Shown here piece after piece: positions 28,017 to 35,780 of a stretch of DNA of 64,000 bases. The position numbers were made by a program, and so were the translations under genes. This DNA comes from Sphingobacterium bovistauri. Its GTDB lineage: Bacteria > Bacteroidota > Bacteroidia > Sphingobacteriales > Sphingobacteriaceae. Numbering within the stretch: position 1 is the stretch's first letter; every line of letters starts with the position of its first letter. The DNA lies in assembly GCF_020295405.1 (NCBI RefSeq), contig NZ_JADEYP010000022.1, positions 1-64,000 of the forward strand, given 5' to 3'. The notes below the pieces were generated by a model. That model ran no database searches. It had not been told where the DNA came from and worked only from the letters and a program-made list of their open reading frames with translations.

Positions 28017-29069
28017 ATGAAGACCTATTCTTTACTTGCATTAGCCTTATTTTTATCTTGTCAGAATAATTCAACCTCATCGGTAGCGAATCAAATGGAT
28101 GGAAGTACATGTGCTATGGAGGGGACTCCTAACCGAAATAATAGCGGTACTTCAGCTGTTAAAATCACTGAAGATAAGGTGAAAATGATAAAGGTAAAGG
28201 GCGGGAAGTATAATTTAGGTTCAGATTATTTTGACGATGCGAAGCCAGGGAGTGTGGTTGAAGTTGACGATTTTTATATTGATGAACACGAAGTCACAAA
28301 TGCACAGTTTGCACAATTTGTTAAAGAAACTAACTATCTGACAGTAGCTGAAAGACCATTAGATCCAAAGGAATTTCCGGGTGTTGATCCTTCTATGTTA
28401 GTACCTGGTTCTGCTGTATTTGTTGGAAATTTGGAAGCTGGCGATTTGTCGAATCCTTTGTCGTGGTGGGAATATGTTAAGGGAGCATCGTGGAATCATC
28501 CAGAAGGTCCTAACAGCACTATTGAGGGGCGAGAAAATCATCCTGTAGTACATATTGCTTACGAAGATGCTGAAGCCTATGCCAAATGGGCTGGTAAGCG
28601 CTTACCTACAGAAGCCGAGTGGGAGCTAGCAGCAAAGGCAAATACACATTCGGATGAAGAATTTTATTGGGGGGAAGAACTGAAGAAGGACGGCAAATGG
28701 ATGGCGAATACATATCAAGGTGATTTTCCAAAGAAGAATTTTAAACTGGATGGTTTTAGTGGTTCAGCACCTGTCAAATCGTATCCCGCTAATGCACTTG
28801 GAATTTACGATATGGTCGGTAATGTGTGGGAATGGTGCTCGGATTTTTACCGTGCAGGTTATGATAATAATTCGTCTAAAGTTAATCCTAAAGGCCCATC
28901 AGATTCACATGATCCACAAGAACCCGGCTTGGTAAAACGCGTACAGCGTGGAGGTTCTTTTCTTTGTGTAGACAGTTATTGCGAACGCTACAAAGCTGGC
29001 GGTAGAGGTAAAGGTGAGATTAATAGCCCTACCAATAATGTGGGTTTTAGATGTGTTAAGGGTATTTAA
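28017..29069 (+). CDS. Formylglycine-generating enzyme-like lipoprotein (SUMF1/FGE-sulfatase family)
   Basis: The 350-residue protein has a lipoprotein leader (LFLSC, about residue 15) and an FGE-sulfatase domain (about 55-350): EVTNAQFAQFVKETNYLT, RLPTEAEWELAAK, NVWEWCSDF and VQRGGSFLC. The two active-site cysteines of true FGE (CxxxxC, here Cys317 and Cys322 in FLCVDSYC) are both present, so it could oxidise a sulfatase Cys to formylglycine rather than be a catalytically different family member. No sulfatase gene lies in the window. A fragment of a second copy of its 3' end follows at 29221. Confidence 0.88.
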   Translation: MKTYSLLALALFLSCQNNSTSSVANQMDGSTCAMEGTPNRNNSGTSAVKITEDKVKMIKVKGGKYNLGSDYFDDAKPGSVVEVDDFYIDEHEVTNAQFAQFVKETNYLTVAERPLDPKEFPGVDPSMLVPGSAVFVGNLEAGDLSNPLSWWEYVKGASWNHPEGPNSTIEGRENHPVVHIAYEDAEAYAKWAGKRLPTEAEWELAAKANTHSDEEFYWGEELKKDGKWMANTYQGDFPKKNFKLDGFSGSAPVKSYPANALGIYDMVGNVWEWCSDFYRAGYDNNSSKVNPKGPSDSHDPQEPGLVKRVQRGGSFLCVDSYCERYKAGGRGKGEINSPTNNVGFRCVKGI

Positions 29070-29126
29070 TATAAGTTCTAACACGTTTGTTTTTAGTGTT
29101 TTGTTTTAAGTGTAATGCTGTAATCG

Positions 29127-29152
29127 CGTCATTTCGACGTAAGGAGAAATCT
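29127..29152. repeat. REP-like element
   Basis: CGTCATTTCGACGTAAGGAG followed by AAATCT resembles the short repeat (core GTCATTTCGAC...GGAGAAATCT) that I associate with intergenic repeats in Bacteroidota. ATTTC pairs with GAAAT in a small stem. Only one copy was seen in the window, so membership in a repeat family is a guess from memory. Confidence 0.4.
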
Positions 29153-29189
29153 AAGTAGATATAATATTTTTAAGAATGTTTTATATAGT

Positions 29190-29211
29190 GATAGTATCAT
29201 TTGATACTATC
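29190..29211. repeat. 10-base perfect inverted repeat
   Basis: GATAGTATCA and TGATACTATC flank TT. There is no T-run on the plus strand, so it is not an obvious terminator. Confidence 0.6.
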
Positions 29212-29220
29212 AGAAATTAT

Positions 29221-29295
29221 ATAGACAGCTACTGCGAACGCTACAAAGTAGGAGTAAAGGAAAATATCATTAGCCAAACTAACAATGTATGTTTA
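29221..29295 (+). pseudogene. Remnant of a second FGE-like gene 3' end
   Basis: Read in frame from 29224 the sequence gives DSYCERYKVGVKENIISQ then TNNVCL, against DSYCERYKAGGRGKGEINSP then TNNVGF in the intact gene at 28017. At DNA level, ACTGCGAACGCTACAAAG is nearly the same in both. No start and no upstream part of the gene survive, and the reading continues into unrelated sequence. It is the decayed tail of a tandem paralogue or duplication, separated from the intact gene by about 150 bases. Confidence 0.8.
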
Positions 29296-29319
29296 AAACA
29301 TTGTCAATTTTTTAACGGC

Positions 29320-29363
29320 TTACTCTAAAATAAAAATTTTATAAAATTTTTATTTTAGAGTAA
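29320..29363. repeat. 21-base perfect inverted repeat
   Basis: The arm TTACTCTAAAATAAAAATTTT (29320-29340) is repeated perfectly inverted at 29343-29363 with AT between. The stem is almost all A-T apart from CTC/GAG near the ends. It lies between the gene remnant and the protease gene. Confidence 0.8.
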
Positions 29364-29521
29364 TTGTGCATTTCATTTGTTGTGACCGGAAATTTAGTCT
29401 TGTTAAGTTTTATGTTTTTTTTAAATTTACATCTATTACACATGTATAAAGAAGTGTAAAATGAAGTTAAATGATTTTTTATCATTTATCTATAATGTAA
29501 AACTAATCAATAAATTTATTT

Positions 29522-30316
29522 ATGTTTTCAAGGATACCTGAAGATCGACTTTACTGTGCTTGGAGAATTAAGACAACATTTAAAGATGATCTTGGAAAAA
29601 CTCTAAATGGTAGTGGTACATGCTTCTTTGTCAAAAATTCTATGGATGAAGTTTGTTTAGTAACTAATCGGCATCTTATCGATGTAGATTATAAAAAACC
29701 TAATTCGGACTATAAAGAATTTAAATTAATAACAATTGAAGCATTTGGAAAAAAAAGGAATATTGAAAATATGCCTGATATTGATTGTAAAGTAATGTTT
29801 TATAGTTTTAAAATTCTAACTTCTCCAAAATATGAGAATGATGTAGAGGTTCTTAAGGAACTTAGGGCTTATAATGATGAAGAATATACTGCAAATGTTG
29901 ATTACATTTTGCCATTCAATGAAATTGCCACTGAGGAACAGATAAAAACAGGACTTAAAATAAGTGATTCTCTTGTATTTCCAGGATTTCCATCCTGGTA
30001 TGATAAGATAGAAAATCGTCCAATTTTGAGACCAGGGATGGTTTCCAGTGATCCAAGATATAATTATTCTTATGGAAATATAGTAATAGGTGATTGTTTG
30101 GCTTATGAAGCATTTTCTTTTGAAGGTTCTTCAGGCAGTCCCGTTTTTGCTTTACAGAGAGGCTTTCCTAGTGATAAATTAATAACGTGGCCCGATTACA
30201 GACCATTGTTATTAGTGGGAATTAATGCAGGATCTTTATTGACTAATAATAATGCACATTCAGGAATTTCGTATTTATATAAATCATCGATAATTATTGA
30301 GTTAATGAATCAATAA
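29522..30316 (+). CDS. Trypsin-like serine protease, orphan
   Basis: The 264-residue protein has a chymotrypsin-fold pattern: GSGTCFFVKN, then TNRHLID with the catalytic His (about residue 52), and EGSSGSPVFAL with the catalytic Ser (about 204) in a GSSGSP oxyanion motif. The Asp may be in ENDVEVL (about 105). There is no signal peptide, lipobox, membrane segment or PDZ domain, so unlike DegP-type proteases it should act in the cytoplasm. It stands alone between a hairpin-rich scar and convergent carB. Cytoplasmic trypsin-like proteins of this size occur in accessory and defence regions, but function here is unknown. Confidence 0.8.
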   Translation: MFSRIPEDRLYCAWRIKTTFKDDLGKTLNGSGTCFFVKNSMDEVCLVTNRHLIDVDYKKPNSDYKEFKLITIEAFGKKRNIENMPDIDCKVMFYSFKILTSPKYENDVEVLKELRAYNDEEYTANVDYILPFNEIATEEQIKTGLKISDSLVFPGFPSWYDKIENRPILRPGMVSSDPRYNYSYGNIVIGDCLAYEAFSFEGSSGSPVFALQRGFPSDKLITWPDYRPLLLVGINAGSLLTNNNAHSGISYLYKSSIIIELMNQ

Positions 30317-30377
30317 TGTTTTATATTTCAATTAGTCGTCTCTCTCTCTTTTCTATAAAAAGCGATATAAAACAAAA

Positions 30378-30411
30378 AACTCCCTCACAATTACTTGCGA
30401 GGGAGTTCCTT
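30378..30411. terminator. Bidirectional terminator, protease/carB
   Basis: AACTCCCTC (30378-30386) pairs with GAGGGAGTT (30399-30407) between the convergent protease and carB genes. An A-run precedes it and a T-rich stretch follows, so it can serve both strands. Confidence 0.85.
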
Positions 30412-30430
30412 TATTATATTTCTTGTTTGC

Positions 30431-33250
30431 TTATTGCGCGTTCAAGAACATAGATTTTTTAGATACTAATTCTCTAAAGTAAGGGTCTTGCAGATCTTTG
30501 ATAAAGCGAATAGCTTCACCTGTAGATTTCATTTCAGGACCTAATTGTTTGTCTACTTCAGGGAATTTAGAGAACGAAAATACCGGTTCTTTGATTGCCC
30601 ATCCTGTTAGTTTGCGCACGATAGTGAAATCTTTCAATTTGTTCTCACCCAACATTACTTTAGTAGCGATATTGATGTAAGGTACATCGTATGCTTTCGC
30701 GATGAAAGGAACAGTACGAGATGCACGAGGGTTAGCCTCGATTACATAGACATCTTCACCTTTTACTGCAAACTGAATGTTCAACAATCCTTTTACATCC
30801 AATGCTTTTGCTAATTTGATAGAATATTCTTCCATTTTAGCTTGCACATTTTGTGATAAACTGAATGGAGGTAGTACAGCGTATGAATCACCAGAGTGAA
30901 TACCTGCAGGCTCGATATGTTCCATCATACCGATGATATGTACATCTTCACCGTCACAAATCGAATCCGATTCAGCTTCTTCTGCTCTGTCTAAGAAATG
31001 GTCAATTAAAATTTGATTGCCTGGAAGGTTTTTCAAAAGATTAACAACTGCTTTTTCTAAGTCTTCATCGTTGATAACTATACTCATTCCTTGACCACCT
31101 AATACGTACGAAGGACGTACTAATACGGGGTAACCAACTTTATTAGCAACCACGATTGCTTCTTCAGCAGATGTAGCTACACCATATTTAGGATAAGGAA
31201 TATCTAATTCTTTCAACAAATCAGAGAAACTACCACGATCTTCAGCCAAATCCATATTACCGAATGAAGTTCCTATGATCTTCACACCCAAAGATTCTAA
31301 TCTGTCAGCCATTTTAAGTGCTGTTTGACCGCCTAATTGTACAATTACACCTACTGGTTTCTCCAACTCAATAATCTCACGTACATGCTCCCAGAATACA
31401 GGCTCGAAGTACAACTTGTCCGCCATGTTGAAGTCTGTAGACACTGTTTCAGGGTTACAGTTCACCATGATTGCTTCATAACCACATTCTTTAGCAGCTA
31501 ACAAGCCGTGCACACAAGAGTAATCAAATTCGATACCTTGACCTATACGGTTAGGACCTGAACCTAATACGATGATTTTTTTCTTATCAGAAGAGATTGA
31601 TTCGTTTTCTTCTTCGAAAGTCGAGTAGTAGTACGGTGTTTGCGCTGGGAATTCTGCCGCACACGTATCTACCATTTTGTACACACGGTTGATGCCTAAC
31701 TCTTTACGACGATCGTAAACTTGATCTTCTGTTACATTACCTAACAACCAAGAGATTTGTAAATCTGAATAACCTTTTTGTTTCAAAGTCATAAAGAAAT
31801 CGCGTGGAATATTCGATAATTGATATCTTTTTAATTCAGTTTCTAACTGAACTAATTCTTGAATTTGGATTAAATACCATTTGTCAATATGCGTTGCTTT
31901 ACGGATAGATTCCAAAGGAACGCCTAATTCGAAGGCATCTTTGATATGGAAAAGACGATCAGCACTTGGGTGCTCCAAGCTGTACATGATCTCTTCAAGA
32001 TTGCGTGATTGACGACCATCAGCACCTAAACCAGCACGGCCAGTTTCTAATGATTGTGCAGCTTTCTGTAATGCTTCAATGAATGTACGGCCGATTGCCA
32101 TTACTTCACCTACAGCTTTCATCTGAAGACCTAATTCTTTGTTTGCACCTTTGAATTTATCAAAGTTAAAACGAGGAACTTTTACAATTACGTAGTCTAA
32201 TGTAGGCTCGAAGTATGCAGAAGTTGTTTTTGTAATTTGATTTTGCAACTCATCCAAGTTGTAACCGATAGCTAATTTAGCTGCGATCTTAGCAATAGGG
32301 TAACCAGTTGCTTTTGATGCTAACGCTGAAGAACGGGATACACGCGGATTGATCTCAATTGCGATGATATCTTCGTTTTCTGGATTTACCGAGAATTGTA
32401 CGTTACAACCACCCGCGAAGTTACCAATCGAACGCATCATCTTGATCGCTTGGTTACGCATATCTTGGTAACACTTGTCCGATAATGTCATTCCTGGAGC
32501 TACGGTGATAGAGTCTCCTGTATGGATACCCATTGGGTCGAAGTTTTCGATTGTACAAATGATAATTACATTATCATTCTTGTCACGTAATAATTCCAAT
32601 TCGAATTCTTTCCAACCTAATACAGCTTGCTCAACTAATACTTCGTGTGTAGGAGAAGCGTGAAGACCTCTATTTAAGGCAGCATCAAAATCTTCTTTCT
32701 TGTGTACGAAACCACCACCTGTACCCGCTAACGTGTACGATGGACGAATTACTAAAGGAAATCCAATTTCTTGTGCAGCTTCTTTACCTTCTAAGAATGA
32801 GTTAGCAATTTTTGATGGAGCAACACCTACACCAATATCAATCATTAATTGACGGAATTCCTCACGATTTTCCGTTTTTTCGATTGCAGCTACATCAACA
32901 CCAATAACCTGAATATTGTATTTTTCCCACAATCCACGCTCTGAAGCTTCGATACACAAGTTCAATGCAGTCTGTCCACCCATAGTAGGTAGTACAGCAT
33001 CGATTTGTTGCTCCTGAAGGATTTGCTCTATACTTTCACAAGTAAGTGGTAATAAATAAACATGATCTGCAACAACTGGGTCAGTCATAATAGTTGCAGG
33101 GTTAGAGTTGATTATCGAAACTTTGATGCCTTCTTCTTTTAAAGATAAAGCAGCTTGAGATCCTGAGTAATCAAATTCACACGCTTGTCCGATAACAATA
33201 GGACCAGAACCTATGATTAAAACGGAGTTAATGGAGGTGTTTCTAGGCAT
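30431..33250 (-). CDS. carB: Carbamoyl-phosphate synthase large subunit, lacking the MGS allosteric domain
   Basis: The 939-residue protein has two homologous ATP-grasp halves ([21 protein letters not shown] at residue 10 and [20 protein letters not shown] at about 557) with the oligomerisation domain between, and joins bicarbonate, ammonia and two ATP into carbamoyl phosphate for pyrimidines and arginine. It ends soon after the second synthetase half (...[17 protein letters not shown]), so the roughly 130-residue C-terminal methylglyoxal-synthase-like domain that binds UMP, IMP and ornithine in E. coli (1073 residues) is absent. The glutaminase subunit gene carA is not in the window. Confidence 0.97.
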   Translation of the reverse strand: MPRNTSINSVLIIGSGPIVIGQACEFDYSGSQAALSLKEEGIKVSIINSNPATIMTDPVVADHVYLLPLTCESIEQILQEQQIDAVLPTMGGQTALNLCIEASERGLWEKYNIQVIGVDVAAIEKTENREEFRQLMIDIGVGVAPSKIANSFLEGKEAAQEIGFPLVIRPSYTLAGTGGGFVHKKEDFDAALNRGLHASPTHEVLVEQAVLGWKEFELELLRDKNDNVIIICTIENFDPMGIHTGDSITVAPGMTLSDKCYQDMRNQAIKMMRSIGNFAGGCNVQFSVNPENEDIIAIEINPRVSRSSALASKATGYPIAKIAAKLAIGYNLDELQNQITKTTSAYFEPTLDYVIVKVPRFNFDKFKGANKELGLQMKAVGEVMAIGRTFIEALQKAAQSLETGRAGLGADGRQSRNLEEIMYSLEHPSADRLFHIKDAFELGVPLESIRKATHIDKWYLIQIQELVQLETELKRYQLSNIPRDFFMTLKQKGYSDLQISWLLGNVTEDQVYDRRKELGINRVYKMVDTCAAEFPAQTPYYYSTFEEENESISSDKKKIIVLGSGPNRIGQGIEFDYSCVHGLLAAKECGYEAIMVNCNPETVSTDFNMADKLYFEPVFWEHVREIIELEKPVGVIVQLGGQTALKMADRLESLGVKIIGTSFGNMDLAEDRGSFSDLLKELDIPYPKYGVATSAEEAIVVANKVGYPVLVRPSYVLGGQGMSIVINDEDLEKAVVNLLKNLPGNQILIDHFLDRAEEAESDSICDGEDVHIIGMMEHIEPAGIHSGDSYAVLPPFSLSQNVQAKMEEYSIKLAKALDVKGLLNIQFAVKGEDVYVIEANPRASRTVPFIAKAYDVPYINIATKVMLGENKLKDFTIVRKLTGWAIKEPVFSFSKFPEVDKQLGPEMKSTGEAIRFIKDLQDPYFRELVSKKSMFLNAQ

Positions 33251-33330
33251 TATTTATTAAATCAAAAAGTTTAAATATACTATTTGTGTTGTTTACAAAG
33301 CGGAAGAAATGCCTTAATAATGAAGAGAAT

Positions 33331-33348
33331 TCCGACTGCTTTGTCGGA
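33331..33348 (-). promoter_or_regulatory. Hairpin in the carB leader
   Basis: TCCGAC and GTCGGA enclose a six-base loop just after the predicted transcription start of carB. It could stabilise the leader or be a protein site; no T-run follows. Confidence 0.35.
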
Positions 33349-33351
33349 GTG

Positions 33352-33359
33352 CAAAGTTA
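33352..33359 (-). promoter_or_regulatory. Promoter -7 box of carB
   Basis: On the minus strand the sequence reads TAACTTTG, a perfect TAnnTTTG. It would start transcription about 95 bases before the carB ATG. A clear -33 TTTG was not found. Confidence 0.5.
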
Positions 33360-33612
33360 TATATTTTATTTTTAAAATCCTTAAAATATTAGGATTATTT
33401 ATTATTAAAAATGCCTCTAATGAAATGAAACCTTCGAGAATTGAATGTCTAATGAATCTATATTTTATAATTGCCGAGCTTTTTTAGAAATCTTCTAATA
33501 GCTATTGTTTTAATTACTATTACAGCTTTCAAATATTGAACAAATGTTCATTTAAGTGGATTCAAACTAAACAATATACAGTTTTGGGACACGAGATTTT
33601 TAAGTAATCATA

Positions 33613-35484
33613 CTATGAGCTATACGTAAAATTGTTAAATGGAAACTCTATCCAGAAAGTAGTTCCAATTCCTCGTTTGCTCTCAAACCATATCTTTCCT
33701 CCATGTGATTCCACGATTTGCTTTGAAATGGCTAATCCTAGACCATATGGTTGTTCACCTTCGGTCCCAAATTGTTGAGCTTCGGTATATAACTGAAATA
33801 TTTTACTTTGCATTTCTTCAGGAATACCAATTCCGTTATCATTTACAGCGATAGTAATGTGATTTTCGGTTTTTTGGGTTACCACTTCAATAGTTGCGCC
33901 TATGGGGCTAAATTTTATAGCGTTAGCGATTAAGTTGCTAATTACGCGCCAAAGCTTTTCACGGTTTGCATGCAGCGTTACTGAAAAACTTTTAAGGACT
34001 ATTTTTTGCTTTTTAATTACAGCCTTGTGTTGTAATAAATCAACGCAATATTTAAGTATTACCTGTAAGTCTAAATTTTCTTTTTTTAAATCATCAATTT
34101 TAGTGTTTGATGAAAGTAAATTATTTACTAATTCGAGTGATTGATCCGAGGATTGCGAAATCAAATCTAACATAGTTTTGTGTTCTGGATTTTCAAAATT
34201 TTGCTCCCCAATTATTGTTGCTGCCATCTTGATAGCACCCAGTGGATTTCGTAAATCATGTGCTACGATTTTCATCAATCGTTTATTTTCTTCTTGACTT
34301 TCTTCCAGTGATGAGAGAGTGTTTTGTAAACCAATATATTGCTCGGCAATTTTCTTGTTCAAGCGTGATGTTTCTTTATACTGACGATATATATATAATC
34401 CAAATAAGATACCAATCAGTATGAAGGCTATTAAGCCCCAAATTTTTACTTTTTGCTCATTGTTACTTAATTCTAAGCGCATATTGTCAGTTTCTAGAGA
34501 ATTGTATTGGACATAATCCCCAATGAAGTTTTTTAAGTTTTCATTCTGCTGCATCAAGGTAGAAGAAAGTAGTTTTTGAGTATTTAAAATTTCTTCTCTA
34601 TCCTGAAGTTTTTCTGCTGTTTCCAATATCATATTAAGATATACAACCAAATTACTTTTGCCACCTGTTGAGATAGCTGTATCGTATGCTTGCTTGTAGT
34701 ATTTCAACGCTAATTTTGGATTATTGTGGTGAAATTTACCTGATAAAACTATAGAATTGACTGTAATTAGGTCATAGTCCAATTCTTTAGATTCGGAAAT
34801 AGTTTCTTCTAAAAGTTTTAATGCATTGACATCATTTTTTTGAATTAAGTCGTATGCTTCCAGTTGTTTTTTTAACAGTATTATACCTCTACTGTCATAT
34901 TTATTTGCTATTTCTTCTGTTTTGTTTAAATAATAGGCTGCACTGTCCTTATTTAGTCCTTGCAACATCGAGGCGTAATTTATATAGACTATAGACATAA
35001 TGCTATCTCTTTCAAGTTCATCCCCTAAAGAAATAGCGCGTTGAATAAATTTTTCAGCATTATTGTTGTCATTTAAATCCATATATGACAATGCCATATT
35101 ATTAAGTATTTGGACAACGTTTTCTTTGTCACCAATTTTACGATAGCCATTCAAAATTGTTGTATAATGCTGTAAAGCCTCTTTATGTAAGCCTCGTGCA
35201 CTAAGAGAAAGGGCTATCAAATTTTCGGCATCCAACTCGCCTTTGGTGTATTTTAAAGTGATTGAAAGTTTTTTAGCTTCCAAGCCATAGTATAAACAGC
35301 TATCAATGTTTTTAAACTGGTAGAGTATACCAACTTTGTTCATCTGATCTATCAATTGATATTTATCTCTGATACTTGATAGCTTTTTACGCTCTTCACT
35401 TATCTTCAAAGATTGTCCCTTTGTGAAATTAGAGAAGATGATAAAAATAAATACAACAATAAATCTGATGAGTGTTATGTTCAT
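33613..35484 (-). CDS. TPR-containing membrane sensor histidine kinase, orphan
   Basis: The 623-residue protein has a signal peptide (ending TKGQ), a periplasmic TPR array (about 40-330), one membrane helix (about 350-367, WGLIAFILIGILFGLYI), a HisKA domain with phospho-acceptor His409 in VAHDLRNP, and a HATPase_c domain (NLIANAIKFSP N-box, NDNGIGIP G1-box, GLGLAI G2-box). It should sense an extracytoplasmic signal and autophosphorylate. No response regulator is next to it in the window, which is common in Bacteroidota. Confidence 0.93.
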   Translation of the reverse strand: MNITLIRFIVVFIFIIFSNFTKGQSLKISEERKKLSSIRDKYQLIDQMNKVGILYQFKNIDSCLYYGLEAKKLSITLKYTKGELDAENLIALSLSARGLHKEALQHYTTILNGYRKIGDKENVVQILNNMALSYMDLNDNNNAEKFIQRAISLGDELERDSIMSIVYINYASMLQGLNKDSAAYYLNKTEEIANKYDSRGIILLKKQLEAYDLIQKNDVNALKLLEETISESKELDYDLITVNSIVLSGKFHHNNPKLALKYYKQAYDTAISTGGKSNLVVYLNMILETAEKLQDREEILNTQKLLSSTLMQQNENLKNFIGDYVQYNSLETDNMRLELSNNEQKVKIWGLIAFILIGILFGLYIYRQYKETSRLNKKIAEQYIGLQNTLSSLEESQEENKRLMKIVAHDLRNPLGAIKMAATIIGEQNFENPEHKTMLDLISQSSDQSLELVNNLLSSNTKIDDLKKENLDLQVILKYCVDLLQHKAVIKKQKIVLKSFSVTLHANREKLWRVISNLIANAIKFSPIGATIEVVTQKTENHITIAVNDNGIGIPEEMQSKIFQLYTEAQQFGTEGEQPYGLGLAISKQIVESHGGKIWFESKRGIGTTFWIEFPFNNFTYSS

Positions 35485-35740
35485 TATTATTTTATTAGGT
35501 ATTTGTAGACAAATACAATCATTTGTGGATAATTTATAATTAAATATGCCATTTTTTTTTGGGTCTTTAAATTAATTTTAAATGCAACATTCTATTTCAC
35601 TTAGTTTGCATTAAAAAATGAGAACATTTTTCGATATAAAATAGATATAAACGGTAATATGTTTTTATAAAAAATGTGTTTGAAATTTTTAATACTGTAG
35701 GCAGGATTTTTAATTGCTGATTATATTGCATTTATTTTTA

Positions 35741-35780
35741 AACACATAAGCCTTACAAAATTTGTAAGGCTTATGTGTTT
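35741..35780. terminator. Terminator hairpin downstream of the DPP-IV gene
   Basis: AACACATAAGCCTTACAAA and its perfect reverse complement meet around one base (practical loop AAAATTT), with T-runs on both outer sides. It lies directly after the stop codon of the minus-strand peptidase gene. The remaining bases up to 35485 show nothing else. Confidence 0.8.

Larger units (their letters stand above)
29070..29521. other. Repeat- and hairpin-rich intergenic region with gene remnant
   Basis: This 450-base gap carries, in order, a REP-like element (29127-29152), a hairpin (29190-29211), a decayed copy of the upstream gene's 3' end (29221-29295), an imperfect stem around ACAATGT/ACATTGT (29282-29304) and a 21-base perfect inverted repeat (29320-29363). 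No intact gene was seen. It looks like a recombination scar. Confidence 0.6.
33251..33612. other. Intergenic region between histidine kinase and carB
   Basis: Both flanking genes are on the minus strand. The region holds the carB promoter box and a hairpin in the carB leader; a 67-codon plus-strand frame in it looks like chance. No RNA gene was seen. Confidence 0.5.

Noticed and set aside
33284..33487. 67-codon plus-strand frame between histidine kinase and carB
   Set aside because: No recognised pattern, opposes the carB promoter and leader, and is likely a chance frame.
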